DNA from: Rhodoplanes elegans
Lineage (GTDB): Bacteria > Pseudomonadota > Alphaproteobacteria > Rhizobiales > Xanthobacteraceae
Length of the DNA: 36,707 nt
Direction: 5' to 3'
NCBI RefSeq assembly: GCF_016653355.1
Contig: NZ_NHSK01000042.1
Span: 1-36,707 of the forward strand
Shown: piece after piece, positions 8,454 to 16,789 of the stretch
Layout: the number at the start of each line of letters is the position of its first letter
How positions within the stretch are numbered: position 1 is the stretch's first letter
Translations under genes and position numbers: made by a program
Notes under the pieces: generated by a model
Told to the model about the DNA's origin: nothing
The model's database searches: none
Seen by the model: the letters and a program-made list of their open reading frames with translations, nothing else

Positions 8454-8540
8454 TCACTCGGGGGGGTGTAGAATTGTCTTCGACGACCGTCCGGCCGCCG
8501 CGGAGAGATCTTGTGTTCGAGAGCGTCGCATCCGTCTCAT
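8454..8540 (-). CDS. Possible 28-residue leader peptide in the operon leader
   Basis: The ATG at 8540 has AGGAG six bases upstream (8547-8551), one of the better ribosome sites in this part of the window. It opens a 28-codon frame starting MRRMRRSRTQD and ending LHPPE. The peptide is highly basic at its start, with no membrane segment. It lies downstream of the inferred operon promoter, so it would be the first thing translated on the MFS-hydrolase-cupin transcript. It could be a regulatory leader peptide or pure chance; there is no comparative support. Confidence 0.25.
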   Translation of the reverse strand: MRRMRRSRTQDLSAAAGRSSKTILHPPE

Positions 8541-8638
8541 CGTCGTCTCCTGGCCGTGGACAACCGTCCCGGCGCTGGCGTTTCGTCCCGAGGCGACACC
8601 GCGGATTTCTCTCGCTAAAAAGAGGGCGGCGCCTTTAT

Positions 8639-8666
8639 TGAACGCGTTCATTTTTGAACTTGTTCA
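8639..8666. promoter_or_regulatory. Two tandem TGAAC-NN-GTTCA operators
   Basis: TGAACGCGTTCA (8639-8650) and TGAACTTGTTCA (8655-8666) are two copies of the same 12-base palindrome, 16 bases centre to centre (about one and a half helix turns). They lie 66 bases before the tetR start and directly on the operon promoter. Short even-spaced palindromes of this kind are typical TetR family operators, so the adjacent TetR protein is the obvious ligand. Binding by two dimers is inferred. Confidence 0.72.
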
Positions 8667-8678
8667 TTTTTGTGTCAA
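8650..8678 (-). promoter_or_regulatory. Sigma-70-type promoter of the MFS-hydrolase-cupin operon
   Basis: On the minus strand a perfect -35 TTGACA (8673-8678) is followed, after exactly 17 bases, by AAAAAT (8650-8655) as a -10. The upstream TGAAC-NN-GTTCA palindrome fills the spacer, and the second palindrome covers the expected start site. This is the classic layout for repression by blocking polymerase. Any tetR promoter must lie in the same short stretch, so autoregulation is likely. Confidence 0.6.
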
Positions 8679-8731
8679 GAGCTCGGGCTGTCGCATGCGC
8701 GGCGGTCGGGTTTGTACGGATGTGGACCGGG

Positions 8732-9433
8732 ATGATGGTTGAGCGCGACACACGAGAGCACGACCCGCGAGACCTCGCGCCGGACAACGCGGGCAGCACG
8801 GCGCGCGGCCCGGCCGGTCGCCGGGAGAAGAACAAGGAGGACAAGCTCCGCCGGATCAAGGAGGCGGCGCGCGAGCTGTTCGTCTCGAAGGGCTTCGACG
8901 ACACGACGATCCGCCAGATCGCCACGCAGGCCGAGGTCGGCCTCGGCACCGTCTTCATCTACGCCGCCAACAAGCGCGACCTGCTGTTCCTGATCGCCAA
9001 CGAAGGACTGGACGAGGTCGCCGGTGCCGCCGCCGCCGCGGTCGATCCGGACGCCGCCCTGATCGACAATCTGCTCGCGGTGTTCCGGCCGCACTACGCC
9101 TTCTTCCAACGGCAGCCGGAGCTGTCGCGCCTCGTGCTGCGCGAGATGACCTTTTACGACAGCGGCGCGCAAGCCGGCTCGTTCCGGAAGACCCGCGAAG
9201 CGCTGATCGAGCTGCTGGGCGAGGCCGTCCGGCTCGCGGCCGAGCGCCGCGAGATCGCGATCGACGAGACGGCCGCGTTCGTCGGCTGGACGATCTTCTG
9301 CATCTATCAGGTCGAGCTGCGCCGCTGGCTGTCGGACGGCACGGTCGATCTGGAGAGCGGTCTCGACCGGCTGCGTCGCGCCCTGCTGCTGCTCATCTAC
9401 GGCCTCGGCGCCCCCCCGCGTCGCGGCGGCTGA
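8732..9433 (+). CDS. TetR/AcrR family transcriptional regulator
   Basis: A 233-residue repressor-type protein. After a charged, disordered N-terminus (residues 1-38) comes the TetR DNA-binding domain at about 39-85: IKEAARELFVSKGFDDTTIRQIATQAEVGLGTVFIYAANKRDLL, with the recognition helix in VGLGTVFIYAANK. The all-helical C-terminal ligand and dimer domain includes FFQRQPELSRLVLREMTFY and FVGWTIFCIYQVELRRWL. The start is not certain: ATG at 8720, 8732 or 8735 are all possible and none has a strong ribosome site; 8732 was chosen because GGACCGGG precedes it closely. It is divergent from the MFS-hydrolase-cupin operon, with twin palindromic operators between. It probably represses that operon until a substrate-derived ligand binds. 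Confidence 0.9.
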   Translation: MMVERDTREHDPRDLAPDNAGSTARGPAGRREKNKEDKLRRIKEAARELFVSKGFDDTTIRQIATQAEVGLGTVFIYAANKRDLLFLIANEGLDEVAGAAAAAVDPDAALIDNLLAVFRPHYAFFQRQPELSRLVLREMTFYDSGAQAGSFRKTREALIELLGEAVRLAAERREIAIDETAAFVGWTIFCIYQVELRRWLSDGTVDLESGLDRLRRALLLLIYGLGAPPRRGG

Positions 9434-9472
9434 GACGCCCGGCGTCGGACACCGCGCCGATTGCGGGCCGCG

Positions 9473-9763
9473 TCACTGCATCCGCAGCCGCCGGGCGCGG
9501 GCGGCGGAGCGGCGGCAGTGGGCGGCGCTCTCCGAGGAGATGCGGGCGAGCCGGGCGTGGTTCTCCGGCGTGAAGGGGTTCTCGCCCATCGCCTTGAAGA
9601 AGCGCACCAGCGCCTGATGATAGACCACCTGGGCTTCGGCGAGCTCGTCCGAGGTGAGCTCGTGCCAGTGTTTCTCGAAGAAGGACTTGCACATCGCGAC
9701 GAGGGATCGGTTCGATTGAGAAGGACGGTGCCTCGCCCGGGCGGCCCCGGACACCGCGATCAT
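9473..9763 (-). CDS. Small hypothetical protein
   Basis: A 96-residue frame from the ATG at 9763; an internal ATG at 9694 would give 73 residues. The conserved-looking core is CKSFFEKHWHELTSDELAEAQVVYHQALVRFFKAMGENPFTPENHARLA, an amphipathic helical stretch with sensible amino acid composition. The C-terminus is very basic (RRSAARARRLRMQ). I do not recognise a family. It lies alone, converging on tetR with 39 bases between. GGAAGG sits only two bases from the 9763 ATG, too close for a normal ribosome site, and 9694 has none, so expression is uncertain. Confidence 0.5.
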   Translation of the reverse strand: MIAVSGAARARHRPSQSNRSLVAMCKSFFEKHWHELTSDELAEAQVVYHQALVRFFKAMGENPFTPENHARLARISSESAAHCRRSAARARRLRMQ

Positions 9764-9891
9764 TGCCTTCCAACAAATGAGAAGGCGTTACTTTCGCGCG
9801 GCGAACTGATTCAAATTGCCACGGCCGCGCTCGGCTTCGGTTCATCCTGCGGCGCCGATCGCGCGAGACGGCTCGCCCATCGGGTCGTGGT

Positions 9892-9918
9892 CATCACCTG
9901 GGCGCCATCACCTGGGCG
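9892..9918. repeat. 13-base direct duplication (CATCACCTGGGCG)
   Basis: CATCACCTGGGCG occurs twice (9892-9904 and 9906-9918) with one base between, about 50 bases before the membrane protein start. Probably a local slippage duplication; no function is apparent. Confidence 0.6.
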
Positions 9919-9968
9919 GCATCGCCGAGCTAGCGCCGAAAGGGCTTGAAATCCGCCGCGCCGCCCCG

Positions 9969-11453
9969 ATGATCATCGCCGTGACCCGCCGCCCTGCCTC
10001 CCGCATGACTGCCATGACGGATCTGCCAATGACGAACTTGCGTCGACTGGTCGTCGGCGCCGGGATCGCGTGGGCGCTCGCCTTCGTCGTGGTCGGAGTC
10101 GGCGCCGATCTCCAGGTCTGGGGTGACGGCGCGCTCTTCTCCTATGCGGTCGCGGTGCGCGACACCTTCGGCTTCCACTGGCACAACATCTCGGGCCGCC
10201 TGTCGATCCATCTGATCGCGCATCGGCCGGCCGAAGCGCTGGTCGGGCTGACCGGATCCGCGCGGGCCGGCATCGTGCTCTACGGGCTGCTGCTCTTCGC
10301 CGCACCGCTCGCCGGGCTCGGCGCGACCTTCGCCGTCGACCGCACGTCCGGGCGCCGCCTGTTCGTCGCCGCCTGCCTGTCGACCGCCCTTCTCTGCCCG
10401 CTGGTGTTCCCCTGCCCAACCGAGATGTGGGTGGCGCACGCGCTGTTCTGGCCGACGCTCGCGCTCTGCCACGGCGCGCCGCTCACCCGCGGCGGCACCC
10501 TCGCGATCGCGGCCGCGCTGCTGGCCCTCGTCTTCAGCCACGAGGGCGGCCTGGTGCTGGCCGCCGCGATCCTCGCCACGCTGGCGCTGCGCGGTCTTCG
10601 CACGACGCGATTTCTGCGCGCCGCGGCGGCGCTGATGCTCGCGCTCGCCGTGTGGGGCGTGGTGAAGCTGACGATCCGGCCCGACGACTACATCAGCGCC
10701 GTGCTGACGACGGCGGCGTTCCGCTTCGTCGATCCGGACAATCTGATCGATCCCGTCGTGCTGCTGATCGTCGCGGCGCTGGTGATCTTCGCCGCCCTTG
10801 CCGCCGTGCTGGCGCGGACCGGGATCCCGGCGCCGGTCGCCTGCGCCCTCGGCGCGACCGTGCTGCTGCTCGGCGTGTACTGGCTGACGCTCGATCACGC
10901 GCTGCTCGCCGAGAACCGCTATCCGCTGCGCACCGTGCTGCTGATCGGCCCGCCCGTGCTGGCCGTCGTCGCCGTCGTGAGAACGTTGGAGGACGAGGGC
11001 CGCCTGCCCGCCTGGCTGCGCCGGCGCGCCGACGCTCTCACGGCGCTCGCCCGCCGCATCGGCCCGACGATCGCGGCCGGCGCGTTCCTGCTGATCATGC
11101 TGATCGGCGCAGTGGAGACGACGAAGTTCGTCCTCGCCTGGCGCGACTATGCGGACGCGGTCCGGCGGCTCGCGACCGGCACGGCATCGGACCCGGAGCT
11201 CGGCGATTCGCGCTTCGTCTCGGCGGGGCGCATCGCGCCGGCGCTACAACGGCTCGCCTGGAACTCGACCACGCCGTATCTGTCCGTGCTGGTCGCGCCG
11301 GGCTTCGCGCCGAGCCGCCTCGTCGTCGATCCGACCGCGACCTATTTCTGGATTTCTTGCGCAACCGCGACCCGCAGCGCGGCCGCGGCGAGCGCCATCC
11401 CGCCGGACGCGCGCGCCCTGATCCGCCGCCTCGCCTGCCTGCACCGGCCGTGA
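9969..11453 (+). CDS. Polytopic membrane protein of unknown function
   Basis: About 494 residues. Roughly ten to eleven hydrophobic segments follow a short N-terminus (NLRRLVVGAGIAWALAFVVVG). Between the first two segments is an extracytoplasmic loop with GDGALFSYAVAVRDTFGFHWHNISGR, which resembles the substrate-loop region of GT-C type membrane glycosyltransferases, but no diagnostic motif is complete. The C-terminal 90 residues are soluble (RDYADAVRRLATGT ... DPTATYFWISC). The start is uncertain: ATGs at 9969, 10005, 10014 and 10029 are all in frame, none with a clear ribosome site. It converges on the cytochrome b561 gene with 16 bases between. I do not know its function. Confidence 0.8.
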   Translation: MIIAVTRRPASRMTAMTDLPMTNLRRLVVGAGIAWALAFVVVGVGADLQVWGDGALFSYAVAVRDTFGFHWHNISGRLSIHLIAHRPAEALVGLTGSARAGIVLYGLLLFAAPLAGLGATFAVDRTSGRRLFVAACLSTALLCPLVFPCPTEMWVAHALFWPTLALCHGAPLTRGGTLAIAAALLALVFSHEGGLVLAAAILATLALRGLRTTRFLRAAAALMLALAVWGVVKLTIRPDDYISAVLTTAAFRFVDPDNLIDPVVLLIVAALVIFAALAAVLARTGIPAPVACALGATVLLLGVYWLTLDHALLAENRYPLRTVLLIGPPVLAVVAVVRTLEDEGRLPAWLRRRADALTALARRIGPTIAAGAFLLIMLIGAVETTKFVLAWRDYADAVRRLATGTASDPELGDSRFVSAGRIAPALQRLAWNSTTPYLSVLVAPGFAPSRLVVDPTATYFWISCATATRSAAAASAIPPDARALIRRLACLHRP

Positions 11454-11469
11454 GCGACCGTCGCGGCGG

Positions 11470-12039
11470 CTACGCCTCCTCGTCGCGCGGCCACATGCGG
11501 CGGAAGACGCCGTCCTGGCGGATCACCGCGTGGAACAGCGCGGCACCGACATGGATCACGACGAGCCCGATCAGCACGAAGGCGGCGACCGCGTGAGCGA
11601 GGAACACGGGCTCCGACATCTTCTGGTCCGGCGCCACCAGGGCCGGCAGCGTGATGCCGAACGCCGTCAGGGCCGGAAACAGCGAGACGCCGAGCCAGCC
11701 GAGCAGCGGCACGACGATCAGCAGCAGATACATCCAGGTGTGCACCAGATTGGCGGTCTCGGCCTGCCACGTCGCGATGCTCGGGTCCTCGGCCGGGACG
11801 CCCTGGCCGATCCGGTTGGCGAGGCGCACCAGCACCAGGGCGAGCAGCGCCACGCCGAGCAGCTTGTGGACGTCGTAGAGCGACAGCGCCGTGGACAGCT
11901 TGGCGAGGGTGCTGCCCTCCGGCGCCCAGGTCATCACGATGCCGATCGTCGCCTGGAACAGGATCAGGACCGCCATGGTCCAGTGCAGGACGCGAGCGGT
12001 GGTGCCGTAGACGGCGTGCGCGGACCATGGCCTCGGCAT
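11470..12039 (-). CDS. Cytochrome b561 family protein
   Basis: A 189-residue, four-helix di-heme b membrane protein of the prokaryotic b561 (CybB-like) family, thought to move electrons between quinol and periplasmic partners. Candidate heme ligands are the His in TARVLHWTMAVLILFQ (TM1), SLYDVHKLLGVALLALVLVRL (TM2), the TM3 region ETANLVHTWMYLLLIVVPLLGW, and FLAHAVAAFVLIGLVVIHVGAALFH (TM4). The start is the ATG at 12039, where GGGGGG precedes by six bases; an in-frame GTG at 12060 falls inside the repeat array. A tandem array of 13-base units sits directly upstream, overlapping the leader. The next gene upstream on the same strand encodes a GST, 119 bases away. Confidence 0.9.
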   Translation of the reverse strand: MPRPWSAHAVYGTTARVLHWTMAVLILFQATIGIVMTWAPEGSTLAKLSTALSLYDVHKLLGVALLALVLVRLANRIGQGVPAEDPSIATWQAETANLVHTWMYLLLIVVPLLGWLGVSLFPALTAFGITLPALVAPDQKMSEPVFLAHAVAAFVLIGLVVIHVGAALFHAVIRQDGVFRRMWPRDEEA

Positions 12040-12041
12040 CG

Positions 12042-12132
12042 TGCCCCCCGAAGTTCTCACCCGAACGTCTCACAAGACATTCTCATCCGACCTTCGCACC
12101 CGGATGTCTCGTCCGGATGTCGTCGGCCGATC
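12042..12132. repeat. Tandem array of degenerate 13-base units upstream of cytochrome b561
   Basis: Read on the plus strand, five consecutive 13-base units occupy 12055-12119: TCTCACCCGAACG, TCTCACAAGACAT, TCTCATCCGACCT, TCGCACCCGGATG, TCTCGTCCGGATG. Poorer flanking units lie at 12042-12054 and 12120-12132. The rough consensus is TCTCAYCCGRAYG. The period is not a multiple of three, so this is not protein repeat coding. The array fills most of the 119-base gap between the GST gene and the cytochrome b561 start and reaches the ribosome site. It may be a multi-site operator, or a slippage-derived element. Confidence 0.75.
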
Positions 12133-12158
12133 GTGGTCGTCGTCGCGGGAGGGGATCG

Positions 12159-12794
12159 TCAGCCGGCCGCCACGAGGGCGCCGGGCACGTCCTCCAGCAT
12201 CGTCACGTGGCGCGGCTGGCGCGCGACGCGGGCGAGCCAGCGCCGGATCGCCGGATAGCCGGCGAGATCGAAACCGGCCTGGTCGGCGATGTGCGTGTAG
12301 GCGTAGAGCGCGATGTCGGCGATGGTGTAGCGGTCGGCCGCGAAGAAGCGGTTCGCCTCGAGGTGCTCCTCCATCAGGCCGAGCGCCGCGTAGCCGGCCT
12401 CGGTCCAGCCCTCGATCTCGTGCATCTTCAGCTCGCGGCCGCCGCGCACCAGCGTCAGCCAGAAATAGGCGGCGCCGATGCTCGGCTCCATGCTGTTCTG
12501 CTCGAAGAACATCCAGCGCAGCGCCTCGGCGCGCTCGAAGCGGTCCTCCGGCGCGAGCGGCGTGCCGCCGGCGATGTACCACAGGATGGCGTTCGATTCG
12601 GGCAGCCAGCGGCCGGCCGCGACCTCGAGCAGCGGTACCCGGCCGCTCGGATTCTTGGCGCGGAACTCGGGCGTGCGATTCTCGCCCTTGAGCACGTCGA
12701 TCTCGACCAGTCGATAGGGAATGCGCAGCTGGGTCAGCGCGAGGCGGACCTTGTAGCAATTGCCCGATCGCTGCATCGAGTAGAGCGTGTACAT
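12159..12794 (-). CDS. Glutathione S-transferase family protein
   Basis: A 211-residue cytosolic-type GST. The N-terminal thioredoxin-like domain reads MYTLYSMQRSGNCYKVRLAL (glutathione-site Ser/Cys region), with NPSGRVPLLE (cis-Pro before strand 3) and ESNAILWYIA (glutathione gamma-Glu binding E-S). The helical C-terminal domain has the N-capping motif RYTIADIALYAY. The start is the ATG at 12794, with GGGA six bases upstream; a longer frame to 12830 adds a basic tail without a ribosome site. The exact class and substrate are not evident. It is followed on the same strand by cytochrome b561 with the 13-base array between, so they are probably separately transcribed. Confidence 0.9.
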   Translation of the reverse strand: MYTLYSMQRSGNCYKVRLALTQLRIPYRLVEIDVLKGENRTPEFRAKNPSGRVPLLEVAAGRWLPESNAILWYIAGGTPLAPEDRFERAEALRWMFFEQNSMEPSIGAAYFWLTLVRGGRELKMHEIEGWTEAGYAALGLMEEHLEANRFFAADRYTIADIALYAYTHIADQAGFDLAGYPAIRRWLARVARQPRHVTMLEDVPGALVAAG

Positions 12795-13046
12795 GCGTTC
12801 CCGCCCGCGGCTCCCGCCCGTCGCACCCATTCACCCGTCCTGACTGACGCACCACCGCCGGGTTCGTCTGCTCGCACCGCAACAACGTCGCGCGAACCGA
12901 CGTCGTCACCGACATCGCCACACAAGCAACCGCGGCACCGGCTTTCGGCCGCCTGAAATCAGCAGCAGAAAGAAGGCTCGCAGGTTGTCCGCGACGGCGA
13001 GAGCACCATGCGGTCGCAACCAGCATTGCATGCTCGAATTGCGACT

Positions 13047-14369
13047 TCAATTAGGACGCGGCGGGAGTTTCGCCAGGGGTGCGATGACAGAATCGGATGG
13101 CGCCGCAGCAAGCCCTCCGCCGTTTGTGCACCGCCACAGAATCGTGATCAGCAGCGCGAGAATCACGATCGTGCCGAGGGGAATCATCAGGTGCTCGGCG
13201 ACGGCCCGGGTGAAAAGCGGCACTGCGTAGACGACCGCCAGGAGAGTTTTCTCCCACGGCCCGAATCCGTGCCGGGTCGCATCGGTGATCAGGAAGGCGA
13301 GCGCCGGGCCGAGCAGCATCAGGTCGTAGTCGTGACTGTGCGGCGCCACCACCAGGGTTCCGACGAGGAGGAGCGCGGCGCGCAGCGCCGGGCGCACCCG
13401 CGCCCGGAACGCCCAGACGACCGCGAGCGCGGTGGCGAGCGCGACGATCGCATGCAGGCCATAGGCGAGGTCGACCGGGCCGCCCCAGAACCGTGTCCAC
13501 GCGAACACGCCGTGCAGCTTGTGCCAGCCCGCGACGCCCTGCTCCAGCACCTCGGTGCGCACCGCGCCGCTCACCGCGAGAAAGGCCCGCCACGGCTCCG
13601 GCCCGAGCAGCGCAAGGGTCACGCCGGCGAAGACGACGACCGTCGCGGCCGCCGCCGCGATGGTGCGCCATCGGCCCCCGGCGAGCAGCGCCAGCGGGAT
13701 CAGGAGGCCGAACTGCGGCTTGTAGACGAGGAGGCCGATCAGCACGCCGGCGAGCAGCGGCCGCCGGTCGAGCACGGCGAGCGCTCCGCCGAACAGCGCC
13801 GCGGTGAGGAAGCCGTTCTGCCCGTGCCCCACCGTGACCAGCACGGCCGGAAAGGCGAGCGCGACCAGGAGCCACAGCCGGTCCGGCCCGCCCCGCTCGC
13901 GCGGCGTGGCGGGGTCGGCCGCCGTCTGCAGGATCGTCCGGATCGCCAGCACGTAGAGCGCGATCGTCGTGGCGAGCCACGCCGAAAGCGCGAGCGGATA
14001 GGGCAGCGTCGCGAGCAGGGCGGCGACGAGAAGAAAGAACGGCGGATAGAGCCAGCCGTAGAACGGCGTCTGCGGCCCGAAGGTGGCGCGCTGCAGGGCG
14101 GCCAGCGCGGCGTCGTCGTAGGCGGCCGCCGGATGGCCGTCGAGCACCAGCCGGCCGGCCGTCCAGAAGCACGAGAAGTCGGTGGCGAGCGGGCGCCCCT
14201 GATAGTCGGTCATGCCGTTCGAGGTGGCGGCGACGACGGCCAGCGCGAGGCCCGAGACGCCGAGCAGCGCCGCGCACCACAGCCGCACCCGCTCCCGCGT
14301 CAGCCAGTCGCCGCTCCGCAACGTCGCCGCCAGGTCCGAAACCGCGTGGCGCTTCACCGCCTGCCCCAT
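13047..14369 (-). CDS. GT87-like (DUF2029) membrane glycosyltransferase family protein
   Basis: A 440-residue integral membrane protein with about ten hydrophobic helices. Family markers are the extracytoplasmic loop DYQGRPLATDFSCFWTAGRLVLDGHPAAAYD (acidic catalytic-type Asp in the first loop), YGWLYPPFFLL, GHGQNGFLTAALFGGAL, LLVYKPQFGLLIPLAL and APHSHDYDLMLLGPAL. These are hallmarks of the DUF2029/GT87 group, whose characterised actinobacterial members are polyprenyl-phosphate-mannose dependent mannosyltransferases. The donor and acceptor here are unknown. The start is the ATG at 14369, with GGGAGG six bases upstream. It stands alone, divergent from the aminotransferase. Confidence 0.88.
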   Translation of the reverse strand: MGQAVKRHAVSDLAATLRSGDWLTRERVRLWCAALLGVSGLALAVVAATSNGMTDYQGRPLATDFSCFWTAGRLVLDGHPAAAYDDAALAALQRATFGPQTPFYGWLYPPFFLLVAALLATLPYPLALSAWLATTIALYVLAIRTILQTAADPATPRERGGPDRLWLLVALAFPAVLVTVGHGQNGFLTAALFGGALAVLDRRPLLAGVLIGLLVYKPQFGLLIPLALLAGGRWRTIAAAAATVVVFAGVTLALLGPEPWRAFLAVSGAVRTEVLEQGVAGWHKLHGVFAWTRFWGGPVDLAYGLHAIVALATALAVVWAFRARVRPALRAALLLVGTLVVAPHSHDYDLMLLGPALAFLITDATRHGFGPWEKTLLAVVYAVPLFTRAVAEHLMIPLGTIVILALLITILWRCTNGGGLAAAPSDSVIAPLAKLPPRPN

Positions 14370-14414
14370 CGCCGCCTCCCGCTCCGGTCCGGGAGCTTAC
14401 GGCCGCGCGCCTAA

Positions 14415-15812
<1,398 letters not shown>

Positions 15813-16031
15813 CGGGTAAATAGGGGTTATTCCTGCCGTTCTGCGGCGAAAAACCCGCGCGACACCTCTCCCGATTCGACCTAAGATGATCTCCCGTGCC
15901 CCTCGCGGCACGGGGGACCGGCACCGGCGGACCCGCGCGCGGGCTCCCCGTCCGGACCGAACATCGACGTGCCCAGTACCGACGGTGAGTGCGGCCCACC
16001 GTGGCCGCCCGGGTCATTCGAGGGGGAGTTC

Positions 16032-16505
16032 ATGCGAAACGTCCTTGCGGGGTCGGCGGCGGTCGTGGCGACCGTCCTGCTGGCCACCGCGGCACCCGCC
16101 CAGGAGCGGGTGCAGGCCGGAAGCCTGTCCTGCGACGTGTCGGCCGGGCTCGGCCTGATCATCGGGTCGCAGCGGCAGGTCTACTGCACCTTCACGCCCT
16201 CGCTGAACGGCCCGGTGGAGACCTACACGGGCAGCATCACGCGCATCGGCCTCGACATCGGCGCCACCGCCGGCGGCGTCATGGTGTGGGTCGTGTGGTC
16301 GCCCACGACGCGCCCCGTCGGCGCGCTCGCCGGCGCCTATGCGGGCGCCAGCGCCGAGGCCTCGCTGGTCGCCGGGCTCGGCGCCAACGTGCTGCTCGGC
16401 GGCAACGACCGCAGTGTTGCGCTCCAGCCGGTTTCGGTTCAGGGTCAGGCCGGCGTGAACATCGCCGCCGGTGTCGCCGGCCTCGAGCTGAGGTTCGTGC
16501 GCTGA
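16032..16505 (+). CDS. DUF992 domain exported protein
   Basis: A 157-residue protein with a clear signal peptide (MRNVLAGSAAVVATVLLATAAPAQ, cut after APA). The mature part starts VQAGSLSCDVSAGLGLIIGSQRQVYCTF, carries YTGSITRIGLDIGATAGGVMVW, and ends GANVLLGGNDRSVALQPVSVQGQAGVNIAAGVAGLELRF. This repeated glycine-rich beta pattern is the DUF992 family, found almost only in Rhizobiales. Two conserved cysteines (SLSC and VYC) may form a disulfide. The start is the ATG at 16032, with GGGGGAG five bases upstream. The function is unknown; a periplasmic or surface location is expected. It is an independent gene, 219 bases after aspC. Confidence 0.92.
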   Translation: MRNVLAGSAAVVATVLLATAAPAQERVQAGSLSCDVSAGLGLIIGSQRQVYCTFTPSLNGPVETYTGSITRIGLDIGATAGGVMVWVVWSPTTRPVGALAGAYAGASAEASLVAGLGANVLLGGNDRSVALQPVSVQGQAGVNIAAGVAGLELRFVR

Positions 16506-16789
16506 CCCGCGACGGTCATCTTCTCCGCGGCGACGAGCCGCCTTGCCTGCGCGTGCCGCCCGGCCGCGTCCGGCTCGGTCGCGGACGCTCTCGGTAAGCC
16601 CTCCTCACGAGCCGCACGGTCGCGACGGGGGCTCACCGAAGCAGATACGCCGGTTCTCGTGCGGGACGCCTCCCGCGTCCCCGCAGGATCCGACTTCGCC
16701 GGGAACGGCAGAAGCAGGGCCGCTCCCGCTGTCAGGACTTGGCTGCGTCGGCCCCGTCTCGGGGCCGAGCTGACCGACGGAGGCACGAT

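Larger units (their letters stand above)
8210..8731. other. 522-base divergent region between the MFS operon and tetR
   Basis: The promoter for the minus-strand operon and two TetR-type palindromes lie near 8639-8678. This leaves a leader of about 430 nucleotides before the MFS start codon at 8209, long for a simple promoter. Within the leader is one short frame with a good ribosome site (8454-8540, minus). I see no riboswitch I can name and no tRNA. Confidence 0.5.

Noticed and set aside
12042-12132. Replication origin iterons
   Set aside because: No replication initiator, DnaA-box cluster or partition gene nearby, and the flanks are ordinary chromosomal genes; kept only as a repeat.
16506-16789. 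Small coding frame before the EF-G-like gene
   Set aside because: Pro/Arg/Ser-rich frames without ribosome sites; composition is that of non-coding GC-rich sequence.
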